Part shown: positions 8,879 through 20,033 of the stretch, one piece after another
Layout of the letters: each line of letters begins with the position of its first letter
Position numbering within the stretch: position 1 is the first letter of the stretch
Source of the DNA: Legionella moravica DSM 19234
GTDB taxonomy: Bacteria; Pseudomonadota; Gammaproteobacteria; Legionellales; Legionellaceae
NCBI RefSeq assembly: GCF_000423305.1
Contig: NZ_AUHS01000011.1
Location: 1-64,000, forward strand
Length of the DNA: 64,000 bases
Direction of reading: 5' to 3'
The notes under the pieces: generated by a model
What the model was told of the DNA's origin: nothing
Databases searched by the model: none
What the model saw: only the letters and a program-made list of their open reading frames with translations
Position numbers and translations under genes: made by a program

Positions 8879-9448
8879 TTAAGTGTTTAATTGATTCATT
8901 GCTCTGGCTATATCTCCAGACAATACCAAAGGCATTACAGCTATGCCTCTATCTATAGCATCATAAATTTTCTGTCTGTCATCGACGGAAGGTTTGCCCA
9001 ATACAAATTGGTGGACGAGATCTCTATGGCCAGGATGGCCAATCCCAATTCGTAATCGGTGAAATTCACTGCTTCCTAACTGAGTTATGATGTCTCGTAA
9101 ACCATTGTGCCCCCCATGGCCTCCACCTGTTTTAATTTTTATACGTCCAACAGGCAGATCCAGCTCATCATGTACGACCATAATTTCGTCTGGTTGAATT
9201 CGATAAAATTGACTGATTGCTCGGGTAGGTAACCCACTGTGGTTCATAAAAGTTAAGGGTAATACTAATTTGCATTGATGATGATTGATATCCAGATCAG
9301 CAATTTCCGCCTGCATTTTTTTATCTGACTTATAATGAGCACTGTGCCTTTGTGCCAGAGAATTCACCAACCATCCACCGGCATTATGCCTGGTTTGTTC
9401 ATAGGCAGAGCCTGGATTACGTAAACCGATGATTAGTTTAATGGCCAT
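8879..9448 (-). CDS. pth: Peptidyl-tRNA hydrolase
   Basis: A 189-residue enzyme that frees tRNA from peptidyl-tRNA that dropped off the ribosome. The family catalytic set is visible: N11 (GLRNPG), H21 (TRHNAG), N69 (LTFMNHSG) and D94 (VVHDELDLP), plus the GGGHGGHNGLRDI motif. Length is close to E. coli Pth (194). It sits between rplY and ychF on the minus strand with gaps of about 130 and 70 bases, consistent with a shared transcript interrupted by a hairpin after rplY. Confidence 0.97.
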   Translation of the reverse strand: MAIKLIIGLRNPGSAYEQTRHNAGGWLVNSLAQRHSAHYKSDKKMQAEIADLDINHHQCKLVLPLTFMNHSGLPTRAISQFYRIQPDEIMVVHDELDLPVGRIKIKTGGGHGGHNGLRDIITQLGSSEFHRLRIGIGHPGHRDLVHQFVLGKPSVDDRQKIYDAIDRGIAVMPLVLSGDIARAMNQLNT

Positions 9449-9526
9449 AGACTGTAGTTTCTTAATAAATGTATCGGATTCATCGTAGAGTAGCAGAGCG
9501 TGTTTTCATTGAACTATCCTTACAAA

Positions 9527-9556
9527 CAGACAGAATGAACATATTCTGGCTGTCTG
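9527..9556 (-). terminator. Hairpin after rplY
   Basis: CAGACAGAAT (9527-9536) pairs with ATTCTGGCTGTCTG (9543-9556) with a small bulge, 25 bases past the rplY stop. On the minus strand TTTG follows, so it may work as a weak terminator or attenuator that lowers transcription into pth. Confidence 0.5.
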
Positions 9557-9580
9557 CAAGAAATGAATCCAGAGTAAATC

Positions 9581-10237
9581 TTACTCTGCGCTGTTCTCTT
9601 CATCAGTAGTAGGTACCGCTGAAGCTGGAACTGATGTTTCTTCTTCTTCAGTTGAGCTGACTTTAGGTGCATGAATGCTCACTAAAGGTGCATCATGACT
9701 TCCATCTTTAACATCAACCGTCAAATGAACACCCTTAGGTAGTTTCAGATTAGACAGGTGAACTACATCATCCATTCCAACAGTAGTCATATCCACTTCA
9801 ATGAATTCAGGCAAGTCTTTAGCTTGACAACGAATTTCAACCTGAGTCATGGTGTGGTTTATGATACCACCAGCTTTAACGCCAGCAGATTTTTGTTCAT
9901 TGATGTAATGAATAGGAACAAGTTTAACCAGAACATCTTTTCCTGAAACACGTTGTAAATCCATATGCATAACGAGTGGCTTGTATGGATGGCGCTGTAA
10001 TGCTTTCAAAATCACGTGTTCAACTTTACCGTCAACAGAAATATCAAAAACACTGGAGTAAATACTTTCAGTTTCCAAGGCTTTAATTACTTTATTGTGT
10101 AGAAAGTGGATTGATTTTGGTTCTTTATCACCGCCATAAATGACAGCGGGAACTTTATTTTCAAGACGACGTAGGCGGCGGCTCGCACCTTTCCCCATAT
10201 CCGTTCTTGTTTCGGCTTCTAAAAGAATTGTTGACAT
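9581..10237 (-). CDS. rplY: 50S ribosomal protein L25 (long CTC form)
   Basis: A 218-residue L25 of the two-domain CTC/TL5 type: the N-terminal 5S-rRNA-binding domain (ETRTDMGKGASRRLRR near the start, PAVIYGG near residue 34) is followed by a C-terminal beta domain (VLVKLVPIHYINE onward) and a short acidic tail. It binds 5S rRNA in the central protuberance. The start is the ATG at 10237, which has GGAG six bases upstream; an in-frame TTG four codons earlier overlaps that site and is unlikely. First gene of the rplY-pth-ychF group. Confidence 0.96.
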   Translation of the reverse strand: MSTILLEAETRTDMGKGASRRLRRLENKVPAVIYGGDKEPKSIHFLHNKVIKALETESIYSSVFDISVDGKVEHVILKALQRHPYKPLVMHMDLQRVSGKDVLVKLVPIHYINEQKSAGVKAGGIINHTMTQVEIRCQAKDLPEFIEVDMTTVGMDDVVHLSNLKLPKGVHLTVDVKDGSHDAPLVSIHAPKVSSTEEEETSVPASAVPTTDEENSAE

Positions 10238-10363
10238 TATATACTCCAATAAATTTAAGGATCCCTATTTAATCCGCGACCAGATTAAACACCCGAATAC
10301 TCACTAAAAGGGAGTAATTAAACCGGGAAAGGGTGAAGAAGTATACAATATTTTAAAATGAAC

Positions 10364-10392
10364 TTGAAGTCATAGCCATAATTTCATAGAAT
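10364..10392 (+). promoter_or_regulatory. Sigma-70-type promoter for rplU-rpmA
   Basis: TTGAAG (10364-10369) and TAGAAT (10387-10392) are separated by 17 bases and lie about 50 bases upstream of the rplU start, in the divergent region with rplY. Confidence 0.6.
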
Positions 10393-10444
10393 ATGGCACT
10401 TTGTTGAAATTGTGATAGCCAATCAGGCGAGTTGGAGAATAGTT

Positions 10445-10756
10445 ATGTATGCGGTAATCAAGACAGGCGGTAAGCAATATACCGTAAAAGAAGGTGATGT
10501 TCTAAAAATTGAATTGCTGCCTGAAGATGTTGGCAATGAGATCAAATTTTCAGAAGTACTGATGTTGGCAGATGGCGATAAAGTCGTGTGCGGCACTCCA
10601 TTTGTTGCTAAAGCAGTAGTTAAAGCTGAAGTCCTTGATCACGGTCGTCACAAAAAAGTAAAAATTATTAAATTCCGTCGTCGTAAGCACCACATGAAAC
10701 AAATGGGGCATAGACAATATTATTCGCAAGTTAAAATTACTGCGATAAGCAAGTAA
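10445..10756 (+). CDS. rplU: 50S ribosomal protein L21
   Basis: A 103-residue ribosomal protein that binds 23S rRNA. It opens MYAVIKTGGKQYTVKEGD and ends with KFRRRKHHMKQMGHRQYYS...KITAI, both signatures of L21. I chose the ATG at 10445 because GGAG lies just upstream and the resulting length equals E. coli L21 (103); an upstream in-frame start would add 11 residues unlike the family. It is followed by rpmA after 12 bases, the usual pair, then by a terminator and obgE. Confidence 0.97.
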   Translation: MYAVIKTGGKQYTVKEGDVLKIELLPEDVGNEIKFSEVLMLADGDKVVCGTPFVAKAVVKAEVLDHGRHKKVKIIKFRRRKHHMKQMGHRQYYSQVKITAISK

Positions 10757-10768
10757 GAGGGGATAGCA

Positions 10769-11047
10769 ATGGCTCATAAGAAGGCAGGTGGTAGTACTCG
10801 TAATGGCCGCGACTCGAATCCAAAGTTTCTTGGTGTAAAGCGTTTCGGTGGTCAATTTGTTAATGCGGGTGAAATTATTGTAAGACAGCGTGGAACTCGT
10901 TTCCACCCCGGAACAGGTGTTGGTTGTGGTCGTGATCATACCCTTTATGCTCTGGTATCCGGTTTGGTACATTTTGCCGTTAAGGGTGAAAAGAATCGCA
11001 AATACGTCACTATAGTTGCCGAACAAACAGAAGAAGCTGCGAATTAA
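10769..11047 (+). CDS. rpmA: 50S ribosomal protein L27
   Basis: A 92-residue protein opening [20 protein letters not shown], the classic L27 start whose N-terminal tail reaches the peptidyl transferase centre. The core [22 protein letters not shown] and [18 protein letters not shown] is intact. No N-terminal cleavable extension of the Firmicutes type is present. Directly after rplU, with GAGG before its ATG, so the two are translated from one message. Confidence 0.98.
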   Translation: MAHKKAGGSTRNGRDSNPKFLGVKRFGGQFVNAGEIIVRQRGTRFHPGTGVGCGRDHTLYALVSGLVHFAVKGEKNRKYVTIVAEQTEEAAN

Positions 11048-11157
11048 TTTGCAACAATGCATCATGATTTGCAATGATCTTGCAAAGCACAGATGTATTT
11101 TAAAGTGATTTCAAAAATAATAGGATGTAGCAATTATTTTGTAGAACACATTTTTGA

Positions 11158-13314
<2,157 letters not shown>

Positions 13315-13392
13315 TTGTTTTTCCAATATTGAAATAGATTGTGAGAATTCTATAGTAGAATGTAAAAATAAGTAATATTTATTAACAGGAGG

Positions 13393-13421
13393 TTGACATT
13401 TAGGGTGTGGTTGGGTAATTA
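13393..13421 (+). promoter_or_regulatory. Strong-looking promoter upstream of phhA
   Basis: A perfect TTGACA (13393-13398), a 17-base spacer and TAATTA (13416-13421). It lies 230 bases upstream of phhA and just ahead of a structured stretch that ends in a terminator-like hairpin, so it may drive a small RNA or a long regulated leader. Confidence 0.5.
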
Positions 13422-13427
13422 CTAAAT

Positions 13428-13539
13428 CAAGATTTTTATTTCGGAATTTACAAAATTTTCCGGCTTTGAGCCCTGAGTTATTTGTAATTCCTGTATTTAT
13501 CTCCCTGAGTTGTCATCCCGAAATCATTTTGGGTTTTCT
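13428..13539 (+). ncRNA. Candidate small RNA or attenuator leader before phhA
   Basis: From the predicted start near 13428 about 110 bases lack a convincing reading frame but can fold: CGGAATTT/AATTTTCCG, then GGCT-TTG-AGCC, and at the end CCCGAAA-TCA-TTTTGGG (13517-13533) followed by TTTTCT, a rho-independent terminator shape. With the TTGACA promoter just upstream this is a complete small transcription unit. It could instead be the 5-prime leader of phhA with an attenuator. No known RNA family is recognised. The remaining bases to 13650 show nothing else. Confidence 0.4.
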
Positions 13540-13650
13540 CCATTGTGTGACTTAAATTAATTCTTTATACCGAGAATAGAGCCACATTTTAAATAGAGTG
13601 TATAGACAATTGCTGGTGTAGTTGAAATATAAATGAGTGAAGGAGAAGTT

Positions 13651-14469
13651 ATGGGGTTTGAAAGTCGTTATGTTGCACATATTCCTGACGCTCAGGGTAT
13701 AGTCAATTATTCTGCAGAAGAAAACAGAATCTGGAATATATTATTTGAACGACAAATGAAATTATTGCCTGGTAGAGCCTGCGATGAGTTTTTGGCTGGT
13801 TTGAATACATTGGGTATAACCGGGAATGCAATTCCCCAGCTCCCAGAAGTAAGTCAAAAATTAAAGGCAAAAACAGGATGGCAGGTAGCCCCTGTCGCTG
13901 CATTGATTTCAGCACGGGAGTTCTTTGAACTTTTGTCAAATAAATACTTCCCGGCAGCCACCTTTATTCGTTGTGAAGAAGAATTGGATTATGTGCAGGA
14001 GCCTGACATATTTCATGAAATATTTGGTCATTGTCCTATGTTAACGGACAAGGTATATGCGGATTTTATCCATGATTATGCGTGTAAGGTTCTAAGCTTT
14101 CCAGAAACCGATTGGCCATTATTGCAACGAATGTTCTGGTTTACAGTTGAGTTTGGTTTGATTAATACAGCAAAAGGCTTAAGAGCCTATGGTGGCGGAA
14201 TTTTATCGTCCATTAGTGAAACCGTTTACAGTGTAGAAAGTGATATTCCTCTGCGCGTACTTTTTGAGCCTGTTGCAGCATTTCGAATGCCTTATCGGAT
14301 TGATAGGTTACAGCCAGTGTATTTTGTTATTAATGATTACCAGACCTTATATAATTTTGTTTCGTCTAATATCAATGATTTTTTGGAGCGAACACGACAA
14401 CTGGGCGAGTATCCTCCGTTTTTTGATGTTGATCCTGATAACCCGAATATCCATATCAGAGCCTGTTAG
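13651..14469 (+). CDS. phhA: Phenylalanine-4-hydroxylase
   Basis: A 272-residue non-haem iron, pterin-dependent monooxygenase that turns phenylalanine into tyrosine in the cytosol. The iron site is visible: H122 and H127 in the FHEIFGHCPM motif and E167 in FWFTVEFGL. The bacterial form lacks the regulatory ACT domain of the animal enzyme, as here. The ATG at 13651 is chosen because AAGGAG lies directly upstream; an ATG six codons earlier is in frame but the ribosome site lies inside it. In Legionella the tyrosine made here feeds the homogentisate route to brown pigment, and the gene lies just before letA. Confidence 0.94.
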   Translation: MGFESRYVAHIPDAQGIVNYSAEENRIWNILFERQMKLLPGRACDEFLAGLNTLGITGNAIPQLPEVSQKLKAKTGWQVAPVAALISAREFFELLSNKYFPAATFIRCEEELDYVQEPDIFHEIFGHCPMLTDKVYADFIHDYACKVLSFPETDWPLLQRMFWFTVEFGLINTAKGLRAYGGGILSSISETVYSVESDIPLRVLFEPVAAFRMPYRIDRLQPVYFVINDYQTLYNFVSSNINDFLERTRQLGEYPPFFDVDPDNPNIHIRAC

Positions 14470-14571
14470 CAGGAGAAGGAATAGGATGTGTATGTATTGT
14501 AATGACAGAAGAGTCTTGTTAACATCATCCAACACACTTTGTTCATTGGCTGGTTGGTCAAGGAGCATCAT

Positions 14572-15231
14572 TTGATTAAAGTATTAATTGTTGATGACCA
14601 TGCATTGGTTAGAATGGGTATTCGACGATTGCTTGAAGACATGGCGGATGTAGATGTAGTTGCGGATGCTGAGAGCGGTGAGCAGGCCTTGGCATTTGTA
14701 AAAACTCATAACCCTGATGTCGTTCTTTTAGATATGAAAATGCCTGGTATTGATGGTTGGGAAGTTACTCGTCGCTTAAAAAAATCAAATCCTCAAATTA
14801 AGGTCATTGCGGTGACTGCAATATGCACTGATCCTTTGCCTACTCGCGTTTTGCAATTGGGTGCCATGGGCTATCTGACCAAAGAGTCAGGAGCGGAAGA
14901 AATGGCGGCTGCAATTCGTAAGGTAGCTAAAGGCGAAAAATACCTCAGTGCTGAAATTGCTCAGAAAATGGCAATTAATAGCTTGCAGGATGCCCAGGAT
15001 TCTCCCTTTGACATGTTGTCAGAAAGGGAAATGCAAGTCATGCTAATGATCACCAGCGGTATGAATGTGCAGGATATTGCGGATCGATTGTTTTTAAGCA
15101 GTAAAACCATCAATGGCTACAGATATCGTATGTTTGAAAAATTAGGAATAAAAAACGATGTCGAGCTTACCTATCTGGCAATGAAACACCGCGTTATCGA
15201 GCATCCTAATGATATAATCCAAGATGATTAA
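14572..15231 (+). CDS. letA: Response regulator LetA (GacA/UvrY family)
   Basis: A 219-residue NarL/FixJ-type regulator. The receiver opens MIKVLIVDDHALVRMG with the phosphorylation Asp at D54 (VVLLDMKMPGIDG) and K at LTKESGA; the LuxR-type helix-turn-helix spans about 150-210 (LSEREMQVMLMITSG, LFLSSKTINGYRYRMFEKLGI). In Legionella, LetS phosphorylates LetA, which turns on the small RNAs RsmY and RsmZ that release CsrA repression during the switch to the transmissive phase. The start is the TTG at 14572, six bases after a strong AAGGAG; no ATG fits. Followed by uvrC, the usual gacA/uvrY-uvrC order. Confidence 0.95.
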   Translation: MIKVLIVDDHALVRMGIRRLLEDMADVDVVADAESGEQALAFVKTHNPDVVLLDMKMPGIDGWEVTRRLKKSNPQIKVIAVTAICTDPLPTRVLQLGAMGYLTKESGAEEMAAAIRKVAKGEKYLSAEIAQKMAINSLQDAQDSPFDMLSEREMQVMLMITSGMNVQDIADRLFLSSKTINGYRYRMFEKLGIKNDVELTYLAMKHRVIEHPNDIIQDD

Positions 15232-15347
15232 ACCGGATAGTCCAGGTACATATTGTGTTGGGTATTGGTTTAATTGAATTTCCAAGTAGCAACAAAGCAA
15301 CCAAGTATAAGCTATGATGCTATATAATTACCTTATTTTTGTCGTTT

Positions 15348-17204
15348 ATGAATATTAGGCAGTCATCCGCTGAATTAACTTTATTTCTTAGTAAACTACC
15401 TGGTGAACCTGGTATTTATCGCATGCTTGATGAATCAGGTACCGTCTTATATGTAGGTAAAGCATCCAATCTTAAAAAAAGAGTGAACAGTTATTTCAGT
15501 AAACACACTACCGCAGTAAAAACACGATCTCTGGTCAGTCAAATTGCATCAATTGAAATATCGGTCACAAGAAGTGAGACAGAGGCTTTATTACTGGAAA
15601 GTAATCTTATTAAGGCGTTACGGCCAAAATATAATATATTGATGCGTGATGATAAGTCTTATCCCTACATCCATATATCAAATCATCCTGAATTTCCACG
15701 CATTGAGAGTTATCGAAGTAAAAAGAAACCCGTATCCGGTAATTTTTATGGTCCCTATCCCAATGGCTCTGCCGTAAAAGAGACCATTTTAACGATACAA
15801 AAAGTATTCAAGATTCGAAACTGTCGGGACAGTTATTTTAATGCCCGTTCGCGCCCATGTTTGCAATACCAAATCAAACGATGTACCGCACCTTGTGTCT
15901 CTTATATTAGTCCTGAGTCTTATCGTCAATCTGTGGACGATGCCATGCGATTTTTGCAGGGTAAATGTCAGGTGATTTTGGACGAGCTGACGGAGCGTAT
16001 GGAACATGCTGTTGAGCAACTGAATTTTGAAGCAGCGGCAGTTTTTCGAGATCAGATTAAAAATCTGCGTCTGGTTCAGGAACAGCAAGCAGTGGTTCAG
16101 CTTAAGGGGGATGCAGATGTAATTGCTATTGAAGTTCATCCCGGTTTTGCCTGTATTCAGTGCGTTACGATTCGGGAAGGGCAGGTATTAGCCAGTCGTA
16201 GTTTCTTTCCTTCAGTTCCACATAAAGGATTGAATGAAGAGTTAGATGTTGAGGATCTATGGCAACAGACCTTTGAGGCTTTTGTTGGATTTTACTACTT
16301 GGATTCTATTGATCGAATTCCTGCGTTAATTATTACAAATAAAACACTCTCCGATCACCATTCTTTAGAGGAAGCTCTGACTGAGAAACGGGGCAAAGCA
16401 TGTACGATCCAAATCAATCCCCGCGGTGTTAAATCTCGATGGATGGATTTTGCTGTCAATAATCTGCGAATCTCAATAGCAGAGTACGTCAGTCAACATT
16501 CTACGATTAAATCCAGATATCATGCTTTGGAACAGCTATTATCGCTTGATAAGCACATTGAACGAATGGAGTGTTTTGATATCAGTCATACACAGGGAGA
16601 AGCAACAATAGCTTCCTGTGTGGTTTTTGACGCAGAGGGGCCGTGTACTAAAGAATACAGGCGATTTAATATCGAAGGGATTACTCCGGGTGATGATTAT
16701 GCTGCTATGGAGCAAGCCGTTACACGGAGGTTCAAACGATTGCTAGAAGCCCAATCTTTGCCTGATGTATTGATTATTGATGGTGGGAAAGGGCAGGTTG
16801 CAGTGGTTCAGCGTGTTTTATTGTCCTTGAATGTACACGATGTGATTCTCCTGGGCGTTGCGAAGGGACCATCTCGTAAAGCCGGTTGGGAAAAACTGAT
16901 TTTAGTTAATGAAGATCGAGAGTTTACCTTGCCTGAAGATTCAAAGGCTCTGCATCTATTACAGCATATTCGTGATGAAGCACATCGATTTGCGATTACG
17001 GCGCATCGTAAAAAAAGACAAAAAGCCCGATTGGATTCGACTCTTGAGAGCATTGAGGGCGTCGGCGCCAAAAGGCGCCAGGCTTTACTGCACCGATTTG
17101 GAGGCTTACGGGAATTGTCCAAAGCATCCGTAGAAGAAATCAGCAAAGTTCAGGGGATTAGTGAACATTTGGCGTTGCGGATTTATCAGTATTTTCATGG
17201 ATAA
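15348..17204 (+). CDS. uvrC: Excinuclease ABC subunit C
   Basis: A 618-residue nucleotide-excision-repair nuclease that makes both incisions around a lesion bound by UvrB. In order: GIY-YIG domain ([19 protein letters not shown], about 15-95), a cysteine-containing insert ([16 protein letters not shown]), UvrB-binding UVR motif ([17 protein letters not shown]), the RNase H-like C-terminal nuclease ([21 protein letters not shown]) and a tandem helix-hairpin-helix ([32 protein letters not shown]). Length is near the norm of 610. The ATG at 15348 is used. It lies 116 bases after letA, the conserved neighbour. Confidence 0.97.
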   Translation: MNIRQSSAELTLFLSKLPGEPGIYRMLDESGTVLYVGKASNLKKRVNSYFSKHTTAVKTRSLVSQIASIEISVTRSETEALLLESNLIKALRPKYNILMRDDKSYPYIHISNHPEFPRIESYRSKKKPVSGNFYGPYPNGSAVKETILTIQKVFKIRNCRDSYFNARSRPCLQYQIKRCTAPCVSYISPESYRQSVDDAMRFLQGKCQVILDELTERMEHAVEQLNFEAAAVFRDQIKNLRLVQEQQAVVQLKGDADVIAIEVHPGFACIQCVTIREGQVLASRSFFPSVPHKGLNEELDVEDLWQQTFEAFVGFYYLDSIDRIPALIITNKTLSDHHSLEEALTEKRGKACTIQINPRGVKSRWMDFAVNNLRISIAEYVSQHSTIKSRYHALEQLLSLDKHIERMECFDISHTQGEATIASCVVFDAEGPCTKEYRRFNIEGITPGDDYAAMEQAVTRRFKRLLEAQSLPDVLIIDGGKGQVAVVQRVLLSLNVHDVILLGVAKGPSRKAGWEKLILVNEDREFTLPEDSKALHLLQHIRDEAHRFAITAHRKKRQKARLDSTLESIEGVGAKRRQALLHRFGGLRELSKASVEEISKVQGISEHLALRIYQYFHG

Positions 17205-17275
17205 TCAGGTTATCAAAAATCGTATTAAATTTGTTCAGTAGTGGAGTCTGAGTTTTTTCTAACTCGATTTTTTAC

Positions 17276-17439
17276 TAGGGGCTGTTTACATTTCATTGTA
17301 TTCAAGCCTACTTTCCGCGACTTGTTCGCGGAATCGATAGATCTTGCGTAAAACAAGAATATATTGCGCCTATAAAGAGTGAATTGGATCCTGCGAACAA
17401 GTCGCAGGACGTAGAAACTTGAATTGTCAACAGACCCTA
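17276..17439. mobile_element. MITE-like repeat with 15-bp terminal inverted repeats, copy A
   Basis: The ends read TAGGGGCTGTTTACA (17276-17290) and TGTCAACAGACCCTA (17425-17439), which are inverted copies matching at 13 of 15 bases. Inside, two hairpins (one with CCGCGA/TCGCGG near 17315-17332, one with CCTGCGA/TCGCAGG near 17390-17408) are themselves inverted copies of each other, so the whole 164 bases can fold into one long hairpin. No coding frame. A shorter relative with the same kind of ends lies at 53634-53722. The rest of 17205-17558 shows nothing. Confidence 0.75.
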
Positions 17440-17558
17440 AAAGAGTGTAAGAAAATTACTGTTTAAAATTATCCATCTGATTTAAAAAGAATTTGGTTCC
17501 AGGATTACAAATTGCAGCAATCCCCTAGCTGTTTAAGAAGGATATATATATTATTGAA

Positions 17559-19952
17559 TTAATTGTTATTTTTTTGTTGTAAAAAATCCCCAATTTCCTG
17601 ACACGTTTGGTCAATAACGGTTAAAACTTGTTGATAAAGGGATTCCAATTGTACGCGTTGTCCTGATTTATAATAACGCTCAATAAATTGACATGCCATT
17701 TTGAGTCGTACTGTTCCTACATAGACTGCGCCACCTTTAATTTTATGAGCTAAATGTTGCGTTTTGTCCCAATCCAAATTGGTATGAGCTTCTTGTATTA
17801 ATTGCCTGTCTTTAGGAAGAGTATCTTCAAGCATAAAAGCTAGCATTTTTTCCAGTATCATTTTATTACCAGTAGCTTTAATTCCTTCTTCGAAGTCCAA
17901 AATAGGAAAAGGGGATAAGTCAAATAGTGATTGATTTTGTTCATGTACATCAGAGTTCTTCTTCGATGAATTTTTATGTGTAGATAGCTGAGCGTTCCCT
18001 GGCATAAATGCTTCTATGATGTCAGCACAATTTTTTGCTGTTAAGGGCTTTGTTAATACCGCATTCATTCCTGCATCAATACATCGTTTTTTATTTTCAT
18101 CGCCGGCATGAGCGGTTAATGCAATAATTGGAGTATGGATCTTTTTAGTTAATTCATTAACTCGAATAAGATGTGTTATTTCATACCCATCCATATCTGG
18201 CAATCCAATGTCCATAAAAATTAAATCGTAGTGGTGCTTTTTCCAGTACTCAATGGCATTTTTCCCTGTTTCAGCGATGTCGGTGGTACAATTTAATTTG
18301 GACAAAATAGACTTTGCTACAATTTGAGCAATAGGATTGTCTTCAACAACAAGCACCTGGTGCAAATGTCCTGGATTATTTTGAAAAATAGCCTTTATTT
18401 CCTGAGAATGCCTTTGTTCATGAGTGGAATCCTGGAGCTCTTCAATTTCCTTATGGATTCCTAAATTATCATCAAGTAGTGGTTCTTGCAGTGGGATAAC
18501 ACAGGTAAATCGAGAGCCTTTTCCTGATTCACTTTCTACGTAAATTTCACCACCTAATTCATCAATAAATTGCTTGGCCACTGAAAGTCCTAAACCAACC
18601 CCTTTATATATGCCTTGATAGGATGGAGTAAGTCGTTTAAATTGAATATAGATTTCCTGTTGTTTGTCTTTGGGAATACCAATACCTGAATCTTCAACGA
18701 CCAGTTTTATAATTAATTCTCGTTGATGACGTTTAGCAAGAATGACAGAAAGGGTAACATGGCCTGAGTCGGTAAAATTCAGAGCATTGGCTATCAACTC
18801 TAATGCTATACGATGAATGCGTACTTTATCACCGATAACGCAATATGGAATGTGCTCATCGAACCTTAGACTAAGAGCTATTTTTTTCTGGGCAGCTTTG
18901 GATCGATTTAATTTAATCACATGATTTAAAGTATCCTCCAAGTTAAATTTTTTCTTTAATTTGGGAATCTCCCCTGAGCTTACTTGTATTGCCTCGAGTA
19001 CCTCATCAAGAAGATCGCGAAGTGCATGGCTGGAAGCTACCAAATTTTCAGAATACTCTTTAATCAAAGGATTATCGGATTCCATTTTGAGTAAATCGGC
19101 AAATCCTACAATTCCAGTTAAAGGGGTGCGAATATCGTGGCGCATGTTTTCGAGAAATTCAGTTTTGGCCTTATTGGCTACCTCTGCTTTTTCTTTTTCC
19201 TGTAACAAATCTGAAATATCGGTCGATATTCCTGCAACGCCTGAAATAATGCCATTCTTATCAAATAAAGGGACTCTGCTGGTTAAAAAATTAAATACCT
19301 GATTTTTTGTTCCAGGAATAGGGGGATCTTCTATTCCATATATGGCGCGCCCTGATTTAATTACCTTTAGGTCATCATTTTTTAATTTTTCGGCCAACCC
19401 TTCAGGCCAATGGCATAAGACTGCTAATTCTTCATAACTTTTCCCTTTAAATTCTTCTCTTGATAAATTCAACATATTTAATACATTTTGATTACATCCT
19501 ACCATAAGGCAGTTTTTATCCATCCAATACACGTTACAAGGCATGTTTTCTATGAGCGCTTCCAGATTATGAATAGTATTTTCTTCTCCCAACTGCTTTT
19601 TGTTATTGGTTTGAATTAGAAAATAGCGTTGGTTATTTTCAGTTAATTCATTAATTTCCCAGGTAAGAGATTTGTATTGATAAAATTTAGAGATATTTGA
19701 GTCTTCACTACGAGATGCATATTCTTTAACAAAATGGCATAGCCCTGCTTCAAATTTGTTTTGTTGGCATAACTGATTAAAAGAGTGACCTATTGATTCG
19801 TTTGCTTCAGGAAGTAGGTTATTTTTTACTTCATCATTCATAAAGACGATATGCAATTCTTCGTTAAGGATAAAAATGTATTCTTCACTATGATTGGCAA
19901 AAAATTCCAGAAAAGGGGTATTTAATTTGAACAGTTCCTTAGAATGCACCAT
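17559..19952 (-). CDS. Hybrid sensor histidine kinase (PAS, HisKA, HATPase, REC, HPt)
   Basis: A 797-residue soluble kinase without membrane helices. Order: a degenerate PAS-like region (about 15-115), a PAS domain (about 128-250, IENMPCNVYWMDKNCLMVG), HisKA with phospho-His H272 in ENMRHDIRTPLTG, HATPase (N389 region LIANALNFTDSG, DSGIGIPKDK, GVGLGLSVAK), a receiver with D581 (LIFMDIGLPDMDGYE) and K635, and a C-terminal HPt with H736 (HLAHKIKGGAVYVG). It thus holds a complete His-Asp-His relay and needs only an outside response regulator. The MRHDIRTPLTG form resembles cytosolic Legionella/Coxiella kinases. It is transcribed away from the NRPS gene with 81 bases between starts, so both may share a control region. 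Confidence 0.93.
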   Translation of the reverse strand: MVHSKELFKLNTPFLEFFANHSEEYIFILNEELHIVFMNDEVKNNLLPEANESIGHSFNQLCQQNKFEAGLCHFVKEYASRSEDSNISKFYQYKSLTWEINELTENNQRYFLIQTNNKKQLGEENTIHNLEALIENMPCNVYWMDKNCLMVGCNQNVLNMLNLSREEFKGKSYEELAVLCHWPEGLAEKLKNDDLKVIKSGRAIYGIEDPPIPGTKNQVFNFLTSRVPLFDKNGIISGVAGISTDISDLLQEKEKAEVANKAKTEFLENMRHDIRTPLTGIVGFADLLKMESDNPLIKEYSENLVASSHALRDLLDEVLEAIQVSSGEIPKLKKKFNLEDTLNHVIKLNRSKAAQKKIALSLRFDEHIPYCVIGDKVRIHRIALELIANALNFTDSGHVTLSVILAKRHQRELIIKLVVEDSGIGIPKDKQQEIYIQFKRLTPSYQGIYKGVGLGLSVAKQFIDELGGEIYVESESGKGSRFTCVIPLQEPLLDDNLGIHKEIEELQDSTHEQRHSQEIKAIFQNNPGHLHQVLVVEDNPIAQIVAKSILSKLNCTTDIAETGKNAIEYWKKHHYDLIFMDIGLPDMDGYEITHLIRVNELTKKIHTPIIALTAHAGDENKKRCIDAGMNAVLTKPLTAKNCADIIEAFMPGNAQLSTHKNSSKKNSDVHEQNQSLFDLSPFPILDFEEGIKATGNKMILEKMLAFMLEDTLPKDRQLIQEAHTNLDWDKTQHLAHKIKGGAVYVGTVRLKMACQFIERYYKSGQRVQLESLYQQVLTVIDQTCQEIGDFLQQKNNN

Positions 19953-20033
19953 AAAGAGTATGTCCTTATAAGTATTATGAAAACTGGCTATTATTTTGAT
20001 AACATGCTTTAATTGTAGTCGAAAGGGGGCGTA

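Noticed and set aside
10550-11074. Long open frame on the minus strand across rplU-rpmA
   Set aside because: It lies entirely antisense to two clear ribosomal protein genes and its translation resembles no protein family.
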